This document shows, piece by piece, positions 25,723 through 33,302 of a DNA stretch of 64,000 nucleotides. Numbering within the stretch: position 1 is the stretch's first letter; the number at the start of each line of letters is the position of its first letter. The position numbers and the translations under genes were made by a program. The stretch is taken from the NCBI RefSeq assembly GCF_015674855.1, contig NZ_JADMLG010000023.1:41642-105641 (forward strand), given 5' to 3'. Origin of the DNA: Nocardia bovistercoris. GTDB lineage: Bacteria > Actinomycetota > Actinomycetes > Mycobacteriales > Mycobacteriaceae. Below the pieces are notes generated by a model, which was given only the letters and a program-made list of their open reading frames with translations, made no database searches and was not told the DNA's origin.

Positions 25723-26390
25723 TGACAAGTCCGCCGATCACCGCCGAATCCGTGCTCTTCCATGGCATCCCACACGCCGCGAGCGTGAGCGAACTCGCAC
25801 GCTGCCTGCACGAGCACGACGTCGAGCACTTCGTGCTGCGCCGTGCGCCGATGGTCACGACCGTGCTCCGCTCGACCGCGCTGCGCGAGGTGACCACCGC
25901 CATGGACCGACTCCTCCAAATGGACCTCGGCAGACTGTGCGTCGAAGGCTGGCGGCGCTACGACCGACTGCGCGGCGCCGCGATGCGCACCCGATCCGGC
26001 GGATCCGAACAGGTCGAACTACTCGAACACGAGGTCACCCAGACCTACAGTCCGCACCTCGAGGTCACCGTCGACGGCACTCGGGTCGGCGAACTGGACC
26101 TGGAACTCCGCGTGGCCCTGCTCCTGCGACCGCTCACCGCGACCGTGCGCGGCGGCCTACTGGTCGCACTCGGCCCCGGCGACTGCACAGCTACCGCGAG
26201 CGTCGCGGCCGCGGAGATCGGCGACATCATGCGCCGCGAGCACAAGCTACCGGTCGCCACACTGGTCGATCTGCGCCGACCGATACCCCTGGTCCGCCGC
26301 GAAGACGACCCGCCGACCGTCCGCATGAACCGCGCGAACCCCGCACCGAACCGCCGACCCGCGGGCGCGGCCGTCACTCCCGAGAGCTAG
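25722..26390 (+). CDS. Hypothetical protein coupled to the surface protein
   Basis: 222 aa, soluble, no signal peptide. Mixed alpha/beta: LARCLHEHDVEHFVLRRAPM, LREVTTAMDRLLQMDLGRLC, then a beta-rich part LEVTVDGTRVGELDLELRVA and a final helix GDIMRREHKL, ending in a Pro/Arg-rich tail. No family recognised. The start codon overlaps the upstream stop, indicating a two-gene unit with the membrane-anchored protein; the ABC exporter follows 59 bp later from its own leaderless promoter. Confidence 0.6.
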   Translation: MTSPPITAESVLFHGIPHAASVSELARCLHEHDVEHFVLRRAPMVTTVLRSTALREVTTAMDRLLQMDLGRLCVEGWRRYDRLRGAAMRTRSGGSEQVELLEHEVTQTYSPHLEVTVDGTRVGELDLELRVALLLRPLTATVRGGLLVALGPGDCTATASVAAAEIGDIMRREHKLPVATLVDLRRPIPLVRREDDPPTVRMNRANPAPNRRPAGAAVTPES

Positions 26391-26449
26391 TCGAAAAGAT
26401 CGCCCTGCGGCGGGATGTGGCGGGCCCGCGCGGAAAATAGTGTTCCGCT

Positions 26450-27340
26450 ATGGCAAACGACATCGTGTTCACCGACGCGCTGACGAAACGCTTCGGCGAC
26501 CATCTCGCCGTCGACAATGTCGCACTCACCGTCCGCGCGGGCGAGATCTACGGATTCCTCGGCCCCAACGGCGCGGGCAAGACCACGACCCTGCGCATGC
26601 TCGTCGGACTCGTCCACCCGTCCAGCGGCGCCGCGCGGATCTTCGGGCGCACACCGGGTGACCCGGCGGCCCTTGCGCGTCTCGGTGTTCTCATCGAGAA
26701 CCCCGGCTTCTACCCCTACCTGTCCGGCCGCGACAACCTGCGGGTCATGGCACGCTATCGCGGCGTCCCCGACTCCGCCGCCGACACCGCACTCGCGCGA
26801 GTCGGTCTCGCGACACGCGGACACGACAGATTCCGAACCTACTCCCACGGCATGAAACAGCGACTCGGCGTCGCGTCCGCCCTGCTCGGCGACCCGGAAC
26901 TACTGATACTGGACGAACCGACCAACGGTTTCGATCCGGCGGGAATGGCCGAAATGCGCCGCCTGATAACCGATCTCGCCGCCGACGGACACACCGTCCT
27001 GCTGTCCAGTCACCTACTGTCGGAAGTGCAGGAGATCTGTGACCGGGTCGGCGTCATACACGGCGGCAAACTGCTGACCGAGTCCACTGTCGCCGAAATG
27101 CGCGGCAACACGACTCTCTACGTGCGCGCCGAACCCATCGACATCGCCTTCGCCGCGGTCCGCGCCACCGTAGACGACGCGGGCCTGACCGCGACCGGCA
27201 TCCGCGTGAACGCGGGCAGCGAGGTCGCGCCGCGGATCGCGCGCGCCATCATCGACGCGGGCGCCGACCTGCACGAACTACGCACCGAGGAACGTTCACT
27301 CGAAGAGGCGTTCTTCGCCATGACCGGCGAGGTGGCGTGA
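26450..27340 (+). CDS. ABC transporter ATP-binding protein (ABC-2 type export)
   Basis: 296-aa ATPase. Walker A GPNGAGKTTT (residues 38-47), signature YSHGMKQRLGVA (about 135-146), Walker B LLILDEPTNGFDP (about 154-166) and H-loop SSHLL. The C-terminal extension is typical of DrrA/antibiotic-export-like ATPases. The transcript looks leaderless (TAGTGT 26438-26443, ATG 6 nt later). It overlaps its permease gene by a few bases and forms an exporter with it. Substrate unknown. Confidence 0.92.
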   Translation: MANDIVFTDALTKRFGDHLAVDNVALTVRAGEIYGFLGPNGAGKTTTLRMLVGLVHPSSGAARIFGRTPGDPAALARLGVLIENPGFYPYLSGRDNLRVMARYRGVPDSAADTALARVGLATRGHDRFRTYSHGMKQRLGVASALLGDPELLILDEPTNGFDPAGMAEMRRLITDLAADGHTVLLSSHLLSEVQEICDRVGVIHGGKLLTESTVAEMRGNTTLYVRAEPIDIAFAAVRATVDDAGLTATGIRVNAGSEVAPRIARAIIDAGADLHELRTEERSLEEAFFAMTGEVA

Positions 27341-28176
27341 TGATCGCGAGCTTCAACGCCGAACTGCTGCGGCTGCGTCGCTGGCCGACCCTATGGGCAC
27401 TGATCGGCGTCTGGTTCGCGCTGAACCTCACATTCATGTACCTGCTCAACTACGTCGGCTACACGGGCGGCGATTCCAACGCCACCGAAGGCCAAACCCG
27501 CGAAGAACTCCTCGCCCAGCTGATGCCCGCCGCCGTTCCCGAGGAATTCACTAGCGGCACAGTGGTTTTCGGCGGCGCGCTGATGCTGATCCTCGGCGGC
27601 CTCGCCACCGGGAGCGGCTACGGCTGGGGCACCTGGAAAACCGTCTTCACCCAGGGCCCCGCGCGAATCCCAGCCCTGGCGGGCACCGTACTTGCCGTCC
27701 TCACGATCGTCGTCGGCGTCGTACTGTGCACCTTCGCCGTCGACCTGAGCATCGCGACCCTCATCGCCGCCGTGGAATCCCAACCGGTCGACCTCCCGTC
27801 ACCGACCCGATCACTGGCCGGAATCGGCAGCGCCACAGCAATTCTCGGCATGTGGACAATGCTCGGCATCCTGATCGGAATCATCGCGCGCGGCCCAGCA
27901 CTGGCCGTCGGCCTCGGCCTGGTCTGGCTACTCGTCCTCGAAAACGTCCTGCGCTTCTTCGGTGACATGCTCGGCCGCGCAGGCACCGCCACCGACTACC
28001 TCCCCGGCACCGCCGCGGGCTCCTTGGCAGGCGCCCTACGCACCCTCACCGGCGAAACCACCCCCGGCGTTCTCACCACCCTCACCCCGTGGACAGCCAT
28101 CACCACCCTGGCCGTCTACACGACAACCTTCACCACAGCCGCCCTCTACCTGACCCACCGCCGCGACCTACCGTGA
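27340..28176 (+). CDS. ABC-2 type transporter permease
   Basis: 278-aa inner-membrane permease. Helices are visible at LWALIGVWFALNLTFMYLLN, LMLILGGLATGSGYGWG, LAVLTIVVGVVLCTFAVDL, GMWTMLGILIGIIARGPALA and near the C-terminus, matching the six-helix ABC-2 layout. ATG 27340 overlaps the ATPase stop (GTGATG; GTG 27337 is alternative). Functions with the upstream ATPase as an exporter. Confidence 0.88.
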   Translation: MIASFNAELLRLRRWPTLWALIGVWFALNLTFMYLLNYVGYTGGDSNATEGQTREELLAQLMPAAVPEEFTSGTVVFGGALMLILGGLATGSGYGWGTWKTVFTQGPARIPALAGTVLAVLTIVVGVVLCTFAVDLSIATLIAAVESQPVDLPSPTRSLAGIGSATAILGMWTMLGILIGIIARGPALAVGLGLVWLLVLENVLRFFGDMLGRAGTATDYLPGTAAGSLAGALRTLTGETTPGVLTTLTPWTAITTLAVYTTTFTTAALYLTHRRDLP

Positions 28177-28220
28177 ACGGAATCCCCGTCCCCACTGTCG
28201 GTTCACACCTATCTCGGCAT

Positions 28221-28280
28221 CACCACCACGAGTACGACTCGGTACGACCGCACGAATCCGCGTACCTACTCGTAGTGGTG
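28221..28280. terminator. Possible bidirectional terminator (imperfect inverted repeat)
   Basis: CACCACCACGAGTA (28221-28234) pairs at 13 of 14 positions with TACTCGTAGTGGTG (28267-28280) around a 32-nt loop between the convergent ABC permease and yoeB genes. One arm is inside the yoeB 3' end. Weak call because of the long loop. Confidence 0.35.
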
Positions 28281-28526
28281 GCGGCATGACAAGATATGGA
28301 TCACCTCGTCCTCGACCCGGTACACCAACCGATGCTCCTGAGTGATCCGCCGCGACCACCAACCAGCCAGACTGTGCGGCAATGGCTCCGGCTTCCCGAT
28401 CCCATCGGCGTGGCCGTTGGCCGCGATGTCATCGAACAAGCGATTGATCTTGCGGGCCGCCCACCGATCGTTGGCGACTGTCCATACGTAGTCGTTCCAC
28501 GCTTCGCCGAAGAACTGCGACTTCAC
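28266..28526 (-). CDS. yoeB: Txe/YoeB family toxin (ribosome-dependent mRNA interferase)
   Basis: 86-aa RelE-fold toxin. The family pattern is complete: an N-terminal W-N-D-Y segment (EAWNDYVWTV), RKINRLFDDI, then GKPEPLPHSLAGWWSRRITQ, EHRLVYRVEDE and the C-terminal catalytic SCRHHYE. Active YoeB cleaves mRNA at the ribosomal A site. It overlaps the antitoxin gene start-to-stop by 4 bp. Length and catalytic residues look intact. Confidence 0.95.
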   Translation of the reverse strand: MKSQFFGEAWNDYVWTVANDRWAARKINRLFDDIAANGHADGIGKPEPLPHSLAGWWSRRITQEHRLVYRVEDEVIHILSCRHHYE

Positions 28527-28807
28527 GCCACCCCCGCCGAATCATCGCCTTCGGGCACGTCAAGACGTTCACCGGGAGCGAATCCGCCCGCCGCGAATTC
28601 TTCCAGTCCGCGCTGCAAATGCCGGGCGTTGGCGGGGGTGCCGAGCAGATGCGCAGTCTCCTTCAACGACTCGTACTCCCGAAGCGAGACCACGACCGCA
28701 GGCTCATGACCGGCGCGAGTGACTACGATCTCCTCCAGGTCATCGGTAGCAGTATCGAGGACCTTCGCCAGGGTCGCGCGAGCCTCGGTGTAGGAAATCT
28801 GCCTCAT
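28523..28807 (-). CDS. yefM: YefM/Phd family antitoxin
   Basis: 94-aa antitoxin: N-terminal Phd/YefM DNA-binding region MRQISYTEARATLAKVLDTA and the family motif VVVSLREYESLKETAHLL, followed by a toxin-binding C-terminus. It neutralises YoeB and, with it, autorepresses the operon. A palindromic operator lies just upstream. The operon ends 145 bp from the left attachment site of the integrated element, on the host side. Confidence 0.94.
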   Translation of the reverse strand: MRQISYTEARATLAKVLDTATDDLEEIVVTRAGHEPAVVVSLREYESLKETAHLLGTPANARHLQRGLEEFAAGGFAPGERLDVPEGDDSAGVA

Positions 28808-28816
28808 ACGTCAAAC

Positions 28817-28833
28817 GTACGGGATCCCTGTAC
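28817..28833. promoter_or_regulatory. YefM/YoeB operator
   Basis: A near-perfect dyad, GTAC-GGGATCCC-TGTAC, 10 bp upstream of yefM. YefM complexes are known to bind palindromes built around TGTACA-like cores, which fits the right arm. Confidence 0.6.
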
Positions 28834-28952
28834 GGTTACCGTCGGGATTTTCCCGCCACAGCTACCCGCAAAAAATGTGCCGCTGAGTACAGCACCACCA
28901 CAGCGACACGATTGACAACAGGCAGCCACGAATACCCCACTGTGGGAGGAGT

Positions 28953-28998
28953 ATGGAGCCGCCTGGGGGAATCGAACCCCCGACCTTTTCATTACGAG
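28953..28998. other. attL: 46-bp copy of tRNA-Thr 3' end
   Basis: Identical over 46 bp to 41,913-41,958, which is the 3' half of the intact tRNA-Thr gene including anticodon loop, T arm, acceptor 3' strand and CCA. Here the sequence then diverges into element DNA, so no complete tRNA is formed. This is the displaced host 3' end, marking the left boundary of the integrated element. Confidence 0.93.
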
Positions 28999-29142
28999 CA
29001 ACCGGACAACCGTGATCGCCGGTGATCCGACGTTACTCCCCTAACCGCTCCCATGCAGGTAGACAACGGTTTTCATGCTCCCCGGTGACCGCCCGTCATC
29101 CGGCATTTGTGACCACATCGTGTGCACACTTGACCGGGACCT

Positions 29143-29910
29143 CTATGCGGGCGAGAAGAATGAGAACAGCGGCAAGGTGGGTTTATCCTCACTGTCGGCC
29201 TCCACCATCGGGAGCGGCCATCCGACATCGCGGAGCAACCCACCCGCTTCAGCGGCATGCGCGGTCCATTGTCCGGTAGTAGCGCCACTCGCAACGTCTG
29301 CCAAGAAATGGCATAGCCGGGTCGCCTTGCTCCGGTCATTGAGGAATATATTGCCGTCCTCGGTGGGGATCACTTCCTCCGGTTCGAGAACACGGCCTGC
29401 GGCTCTGGTTGTCAACATAGTGTGCAGATCAGTGGCCGGAATGACCCACGCCCAGTGGCAGAACCACGGTTGCAATTTGAGCATTGGGGATGCTTCCTGG
29501 ATGTGAGGAACTAACGCTCCCCATGATCGTCTGTCCCGGCAACACGCCAAACAATGGCGTCCTGTACAGCGGCCCAGATCACACTCTCGCACGTAGGGAT
29601 ATGCGGGCACCTTAGGTTTCGCCAGGAAAAGGTAGACAACAGGTACAGGCAACGTGACATAGCGTCCCAGCTGGTACGTATCGATCGGCGCAGTCCAGGA
29701 AACAGCAGGATCACGGCGGGCATTGCTGATGACCGCCTTACACTCGAATGCAGCAAAACGGCCCATCTGGCCTTGAGCTACGTGATCAACCGCGTTCTTA
29801 GCCCGCTGGCTGGGCGACCAGATCAGTGCATACGGATCGTGCCGCACTATCTCCGCCGCGAGCAATGAGTCGATCGTGCGTTCTGGTATGAGCCGTGGTA
29901 GGTACCCCAT
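29143..29910 (-). CDS. Hypothetical protein with PD-(D/E)xK-like motif and Cys cluster
   Basis: 255 aa, element cargo next to attL. An N-terminal helix with Glu (TIDSLLAAEIVRHDPYALIW) and then GRFAAFECKAVIS give an E...D...ExK arrangement seen in restriction/Holliday-resolvase-like nucleases (about residues 10-62). A Cys-rich segment (CDLGRCTGRHCLACC, about 110-125) may bind zinc or an Fe-S cluster. The rest has Trp-rich strands and an acidic C-terminus. ATG 29910 follows AGAGGGG. Function unproven; defence or DNA processing are possibilities. Confidence 0.55.
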   Translation of the reverse strand: MGYLPRLIPERTIDSLLAAEIVRHDPYALIWSPSQRAKNAVDHVAQGQMGRFAAFECKAVISNARRDPAVSWTAPIDTYQLGRYVTLPVPVVYLFLAKPKVPAYPYVRECDLGRCTGRHCLACCRDRRSWGALVPHIQEASPMLKLQPWFCHWAWVIPATDLHTMLTTRAAGRVLEPEEVIPTEDGNIFLNDRSKATRLCHFLADVASGATTGQWTAHAAEAGGLLRDVGWPLPMVEADSEDKPTLPLFSFFSPA

Positions 29911-30039
29911 CTGCCCCTCTCCCGTGTCCGATCCATCATCCCGGTTGCGCCCCAAAAGATCACGACTGACTACAGATTCGTCAGACAGCGGCGTCCGGTC
30001 TCTTACGGTCCTCCCACCCGATCGAAAGGACCCCGGACC

Positions 30040-30276
30040 ATGACCACGAAGGCCACCACCGAAACGCTCACCACCAAGCAGGTCGCCGAGGCGTTGGGCA
30101 CCGACGCCAAGACGCTGCGGGTGTTCCTCCGCGCGTCGGCCGACTACACGGCGGTGGGATCGGGCAAGCGGTACGCGTTCACCACGAAGGATGTCGGCCC
30201 CATGAAGACCCGATTCACCAAATGGACCAAGGAGCGCGCAGCGGCGAAGGCCCCGGCCACACCCCCCGCCGAGTAA
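30040..30276 (+). CDS. Small putative HTH DNA-binding protein
   Basis: 78 aa. LTTKQVAEALGTDAKTLRVFLRAS looks like a helix-turn-helix of the MerR/excisionase type. It is followed by YTAVGSGKRYAFTTKDVGPM, a wing-like beta hairpin, and an Ala/Pro/Lys-rich tail. AAAGGA precedes ATG 30040. A hairpin terminator follows. Within the element it may regulate cargo or accessory genes. Confidence 0.6.
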   Translation: MTTKATTETLTTKQVAEALGTDAKTLRVFLRASADYTAVGSGKRYAFTTKDVGPMKTRFTKWTKERAAAKAPATPPAE

Positions 30277-30290
30277 CCCCGCCCCGCACG

Positions 30291-30324
30291 ACGGCCCCAT
30301 GCCCCGCGTTGGGTGTGGGGCCGT
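30291..30324. terminator. Terminator hairpin
   Basis: ACGGCCCCA (30291-30299) pairs with TGGGGCCGT (30316-30324), between convergent element genes. Confidence 0.65.
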
Positions 30325-30336
30325 GTGCAGTCCGCG

Positions 30337-30747
30337 CTACGACGCGTTCGCCGACCGCGCCTTCCAAATGAGGAAGTCGACCGCGAACGGACCCAGCTTC
30401 GGTTCCGGTGAAACCCCGCCGACTGCGGTCGAGGCCGCATCCCGCAACTCGGCAGGAATCTTGCCATCATCATGCGCCAGCACAACCGCCTGCTGCTGCG
30501 GGTCCAGAGACGCGAACCACTTCTCCATCCTGTCCCGGTACGACTCGATCTGTTCGGATGCACCGGTGCTCTGCACGACGTACACCGCGCCCGTTCCATC
30601 CTCGCGCCAATGGATCGCAGCGTCGCTGTGATACCGCAGCTCCGGAACGTGTTCGACCGGCACGGGGCCGTACGGGTCCGACAGCAGTGCATAGCGCGCT
30701 TCCGGCATGAGGCTGTCCCACCACGGGAAAAGGTTTGTCGTTGCCAC
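30337..30747 (-). CDS. Hypothetical protein
   Basis: 136 aa, element-borne. Begins MATTNLFPWWDSLMPEARYA; middle ELRYHSDAAIHWREDGTGAV; then a helical part SYRDRMEKWFASLDPQQQAVVLAHDDGKIP. No family recognised. GTG 30747 fits a leaderless transcript: TACGAT (minus strand of 30756-30761) lies 8 nt upstream. The frame remains open further upstream but no start signal supports it. Confidence 0.5.
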   Translation of the reverse strand: MATTNLFPWWDSLMPEARYALLSDPYGPVPVEHVPELRYHSDAAIHWREDGTGAVYVVQSTGASEQIESYRDRMEKWFASLDPQQQAVVLAHDDGKIPAELRDAASTAVGGVSPEPKLGPFAVDFLIWKARSANAS

Positions 30748-30886
30748 GAGATTCGATCGTACGCACCCGGCCCGTGGGCGGCTTGCGTTGTCCCGTGGAC
30801 CCCATACCGCCCGAAAACCGTTAGCGTCGCTCACAATTGAATCTAGCCGGGTGTTTCGGGTGGTGTGGACGCGCCATCGCCCCGGA

Positions 30887-31741
30887 TCACCCGTCCAGTT
30901 CGCGGAGGACATTCACGATCAGTCCGCGGGCGTCCCGGCCGTACACCGCCGACGACTTGAGCGCTTCGAACATCCGGGCGTACATGTGGATCTCTTGGGG
31001 TCGCGTGACCTGGATACTGGCCGTGGGTGTTTCGAGCGCGACCAACGAGTCATCGAAAATCCAGAACCCCGCCGATCCGACCGCCACGCGTTCGCGCATC
31101 AACGGGATGATCCCGAGCGAGATGTTCTGCTGGGACATCAATTCGAGCAACCGGCCCAGTTGTCCGGCTTGGACCTCGGCCGTTCCGAACCATGTGCGCA
31201 GCGCCTGTTCTTCGAGCAGTGCCACGATCCGTTTGCCGCCGTACTGGATGACCCGTTGCCGTTCGATGCGCACGGCCACGGCCTCGTCTACGTCGTCGTC
31301 GGTGCCGAGGAACCCGACCCAGAACGTCAGCATCGCGGCCATGTACTCGGCCGTCTGGAACAGTCCGGGGATCACGTTGTGTTCGTAGATCCGGAACACG
31401 TCGGTGTGCTCGTATCGCTGGGAGGTGTGGGCACCGAGTACCCGTTTCATCCCGGCGCGGCTCTGACGCCGGAATTCGAGGTATGCCGAATCGACCGCGC
31501 GCAGTGTGGCGATCAGGTCCGGGGTTTGGTCGTCGGCACCACACACCCGGCACCATTCGCGGATGTCGTGATCGGTGGGCGCCTGGGTGCCGTTCTCGAT
31601 CTTCGATACCCGCGTGAAGTGTTGGCCCGTGGCATCGGCGAATGCCCGGCCGCTGAGCCCCGCGTCTTTGCGTAGCTCCCGCAGCCGGGCACCGAGCGCC
31701 TTGCGCGCCTGCTCAGCCGAACTGGACGGGCTTGTATTCAC
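30887..31741 (-). CDS. XRE-family regulator with DUF5753-like C-terminus
   Basis: 284 aa. HTH region LGARLRELRKDAGLSGRAFADATGQHFTRVSKIENG (about residues 15-52), followed by a long C-terminal ligand/sensor domain with IYEHNVIPGLFQTAEYM, RQRVIQYGGKRIVALLEEQAL and GIIPLMRERVAVGSAGFWIFD, the pattern of DUF5753 proteins abundant in actinobacteria. GTG 31741 overlaps the 3' end of the DUF6879-type gene, giving a three-gene operon (73-aa protein, DUF6879, XRE). Pairs of this kind are common accessory regulators with obscure targets. Confidence 0.85.
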   Translation of the reverse strand: MNTSPSSSAEQARKALGARLRELRKDAGLSGRAFADATGQHFTRVSKIENGTQAPTDHDIREWCRVCGADDQTPDLIATLRAVDSAYLEFRRQSRAGMKRVLGAHTSQRYEHTDVFRIYEHNVIPGLFQTAEYMAAMLTFWVGFLGTDDDVDEAVAVRIERQRVIQYGGKRIVALLEEQALRTWFGTAEVQAGQLGRLLELMSQQNISLGIIPLMRERVAVGSAGFWIFDDSLVALETPTASIQVTRPQEIHMYARMFEALKSSAVYGRDARGLIVNVLRELDG

Positions 31742-32240
31742 GGTGGGGTATGGCCAGCGTCCACACCGCCTCGAATGCCGTGCGGCACCGCTGGATGTCG
31801 TCGGGATCGGTGGATGTGACTTTGTCGGTGCCCAGCCCGTTTCCGGCGTAGTGCAGGAACACGACCAGGCGGTCATCGAACAGATAGAAATCGTTGCCCG
31901 GTATCGCAACCGACGACACCAGCCGACGCGGCACCCAACGGATATCCTCGCCCGCGTCCACCATCGGCCCCGCGATGGCGTGCGACCACCGCTGGTAATC
32001 GCTCAGCGGTTCGGACACGATGCGGGCACGGCGCACCGACCGGCCCGCGTTCACGTGGTCGCGGAGTGTGGCGCACCACCCCGCCAACCATTCGAGGTCG
32101 TCCGGTTCACCCGCCGCCCACTGGGCCATGTGCGGCAACTCGACCGCCGTGCCGTACGCGTCACGTGATTCGAGGTGGACCGACTCGCGGTCGAACGTCG
32201 TCAGTAACCGGTCGAACTCGTCATCCGTTATCGACGCCAC
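31713..32240 (-). CDS. DUF6879-family protein
   Basis: 175 aa. Starts MASITDDEFDRLLTTFDRES, with LESRDAYGTAVELPHMAQWA, RRARIVSEPLSDYQRW, and the characteristic FYLFDDRLVVFLHYAGNGLG, all as I remember for DUF6879 proteins that sit beside XRE/DUF5753 regulators in actinobacteria. Function unknown; possibly the regulated partner or an inhibitor of the regulator. It overlaps the regulator's start and its own start lies inside the upstream 73-aa gene. Confidence 0.75.
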   Translation of the reverse strand: MASITDDEFDRLLTTFDRESVHLESRDAYGTAVELPHMAQWAAGEPDDLEWLAGWCATLRDHVNAGRSVRRARIVSEPLSDYQRWSHAIAGPMVDAGEDIRWVPRRLVSSVAIPGNDFYLFDDRLVVFLHYAGNGLGTDKVTSTDPDDIQRCRTAFEAVWTLAIPHREYKPVQFG

Positions 32241-32442
32241 TGTCTCCCTGCCTGAAAAACGGGATCATCCTGTCTGGAATCTCCACGCACGATTCGCCTT
32301 CCGGGATGTCCATCTGGGCCAGCGTTTCCGGATCGGTGACCACCCATCCCTGCACCACCCACGATTCCCGGTCTGTGCGGTACACGGTCGGCGAGCCGGT
32401 CGGATTCGATCCCGGATCCTTGCCGATGAACGTTAGACGCAT
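32221..32442 (-). CDS. Small hypothetical protein, first gene of the DUF6879/XRE operon
   Basis: 73 aa: MRLTFIGKDPGSNPTGSPTV, WVVQGWVVTDPETLAQMDIP, EGESCVEIPDRMIPFF. Proteins of this type often precede DUF6879 genes. ATG 32442 has AGGGGAG upstream. It overlaps the next gene by 20 bp. Function unknown. Confidence 0.65.
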   Translation of the reverse strand: MRLTFIGKDPGSNPTGSPTVYRTDRESWVVQGWVVTDPETLAQMDIPEGESCVEIPDRMIPFFRQGDSGVDNG

Positions 32443-32462
32443 GATTGCTCCCCTGCCTTCGG

Positions 32463-32569
32463 TGTTGCGAACGGTTGCGCCGCACGGTCCATCGTGAACG
32501 CACCACACCGCCCGGTCAATCGCGCGCCCACCAGTCCAAAAGCCTAGCGTCGCAACAATTCGCAACAAT
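32463..32569. promoter_or_regulatory. Repeated half-sites in the DUF6879/XRE promoter
   Basis: TCGCAACA occurs directly repeated at 32550 and 32560 (10-bp spacing, one helical turn) and inverted at 32463-32470 (TGTTGCGA). A -10-like TAGGCT (minus strand) lies beside the direct pair. Probably the operator of the XRE protein of this operon. Confidence 0.5.
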
Positions 32570-32712
32570 GTTCCGAGTTACCGACCAGCCTTCATAACGT
32601 GTGGGTCGGCCCCGATGCCGGGTGATGCCCCGCGCGGGCACACCGACCGGAAACGGCTCCGGTGGGTGACAAACCCCCCGGCGTCGGGAGCCATCGAACG
32701 GGAGGGTTCGAC

Positions 32713-32859
32713 ATGGCCGGATGGCAGGTATTCCTCATCGCATTCTTCGCGATCGTCCTCGTGTGGAGCGTGGCGTGGGCGCTGGTATCGAGCGAACCAC
32801 CGTCCGGCCCCACGGTGGCCGACATCATCGCGCGGCTCAACCGCGAACGCGAGGAATGA
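32713..32859 (+). CDS. Small single-pass membrane protein
   Basis: 48 aa: MAGWQVFLIAFFAIVLVWSV AWAL spans the membrane, followed by a short charged tail (VADIIARLNREREE). GGGAGGG precedes ATG 32713. The stop overlaps the start of the following gene (ATGATG). Element-borne; function unknown. Confidence 0.6.
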   Translation: MAGWQVFLIAFFAIVLVWSVAWALVSSEPPSGPTVADIIARLNREREE

Positions 32860-33224
32860 TGCTCGTCTACCGGCGCGGCACACCACCGTTCGAGCGGATA
32901 TACCGGACCTCCACACCCACCGGCATCACGGCGTCGTGGATCGCGGGCGCTGATGCGCTCGGTGACATCTGGTCGGTTCCGCTGAGAATCCAATACGTCG
33001 ATGACCCCACCACGGACCGGCGCGCGGTCGAATGGCCGGACTCTCCGATCCCGTACACCCGTCGCGGACACATCGCTTTCGCGCCGTACCCGACGCTCGA
33101 TGACGCACGGCTGCGGTTACCCGGATACGAACCACTCTGGGCTGCAATCGAAATCGAATCCATTGCCGCCTCAGCGGGCCGTGTGGCCGTCGGGGGTATC
33201 CCGGCCGCCAACCGCCCCCGATAA
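32856..33224 (+). CDS. Hypothetical protein coupled to the small membrane protein
   Basis: 122 aa beginning MMLVYRRGTPPFERIYRTST. A beta-rich protein (WIAGADALGDIWSVPLRIQY, GHIAFAPYPTLDDARLRLPG) with no recognised family. The start overlaps the upstream stop, so the two are translated together. Element-borne. Confidence 0.5.
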   Translation: MMLVYRRGTPPFERIYRTSTPTGITASWIAGADALGDIWSVPLRIQYVDDPTTDRRAVEWPDSPIPYTRRGHIAFAPYPTLDDARLRLPGYEPLWAAIEIESIAASAGRVAVGGIPAANRPR

Positions 33225-33302
33225 CCCGCCCACGGCCGATATAGCCGCCTCTATCGGGTCATTCCGCCACGATCGTGTCCACACCGGCCCGGACGACGTG
33301 CG

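Noticed and set aside
28953..29000. Apparent second tRNA-Thr gene
   Set aside because: Only the 3' half matches; the 5' half is replaced by element DNA and no cloverleaf forms. It is the attL remnant.
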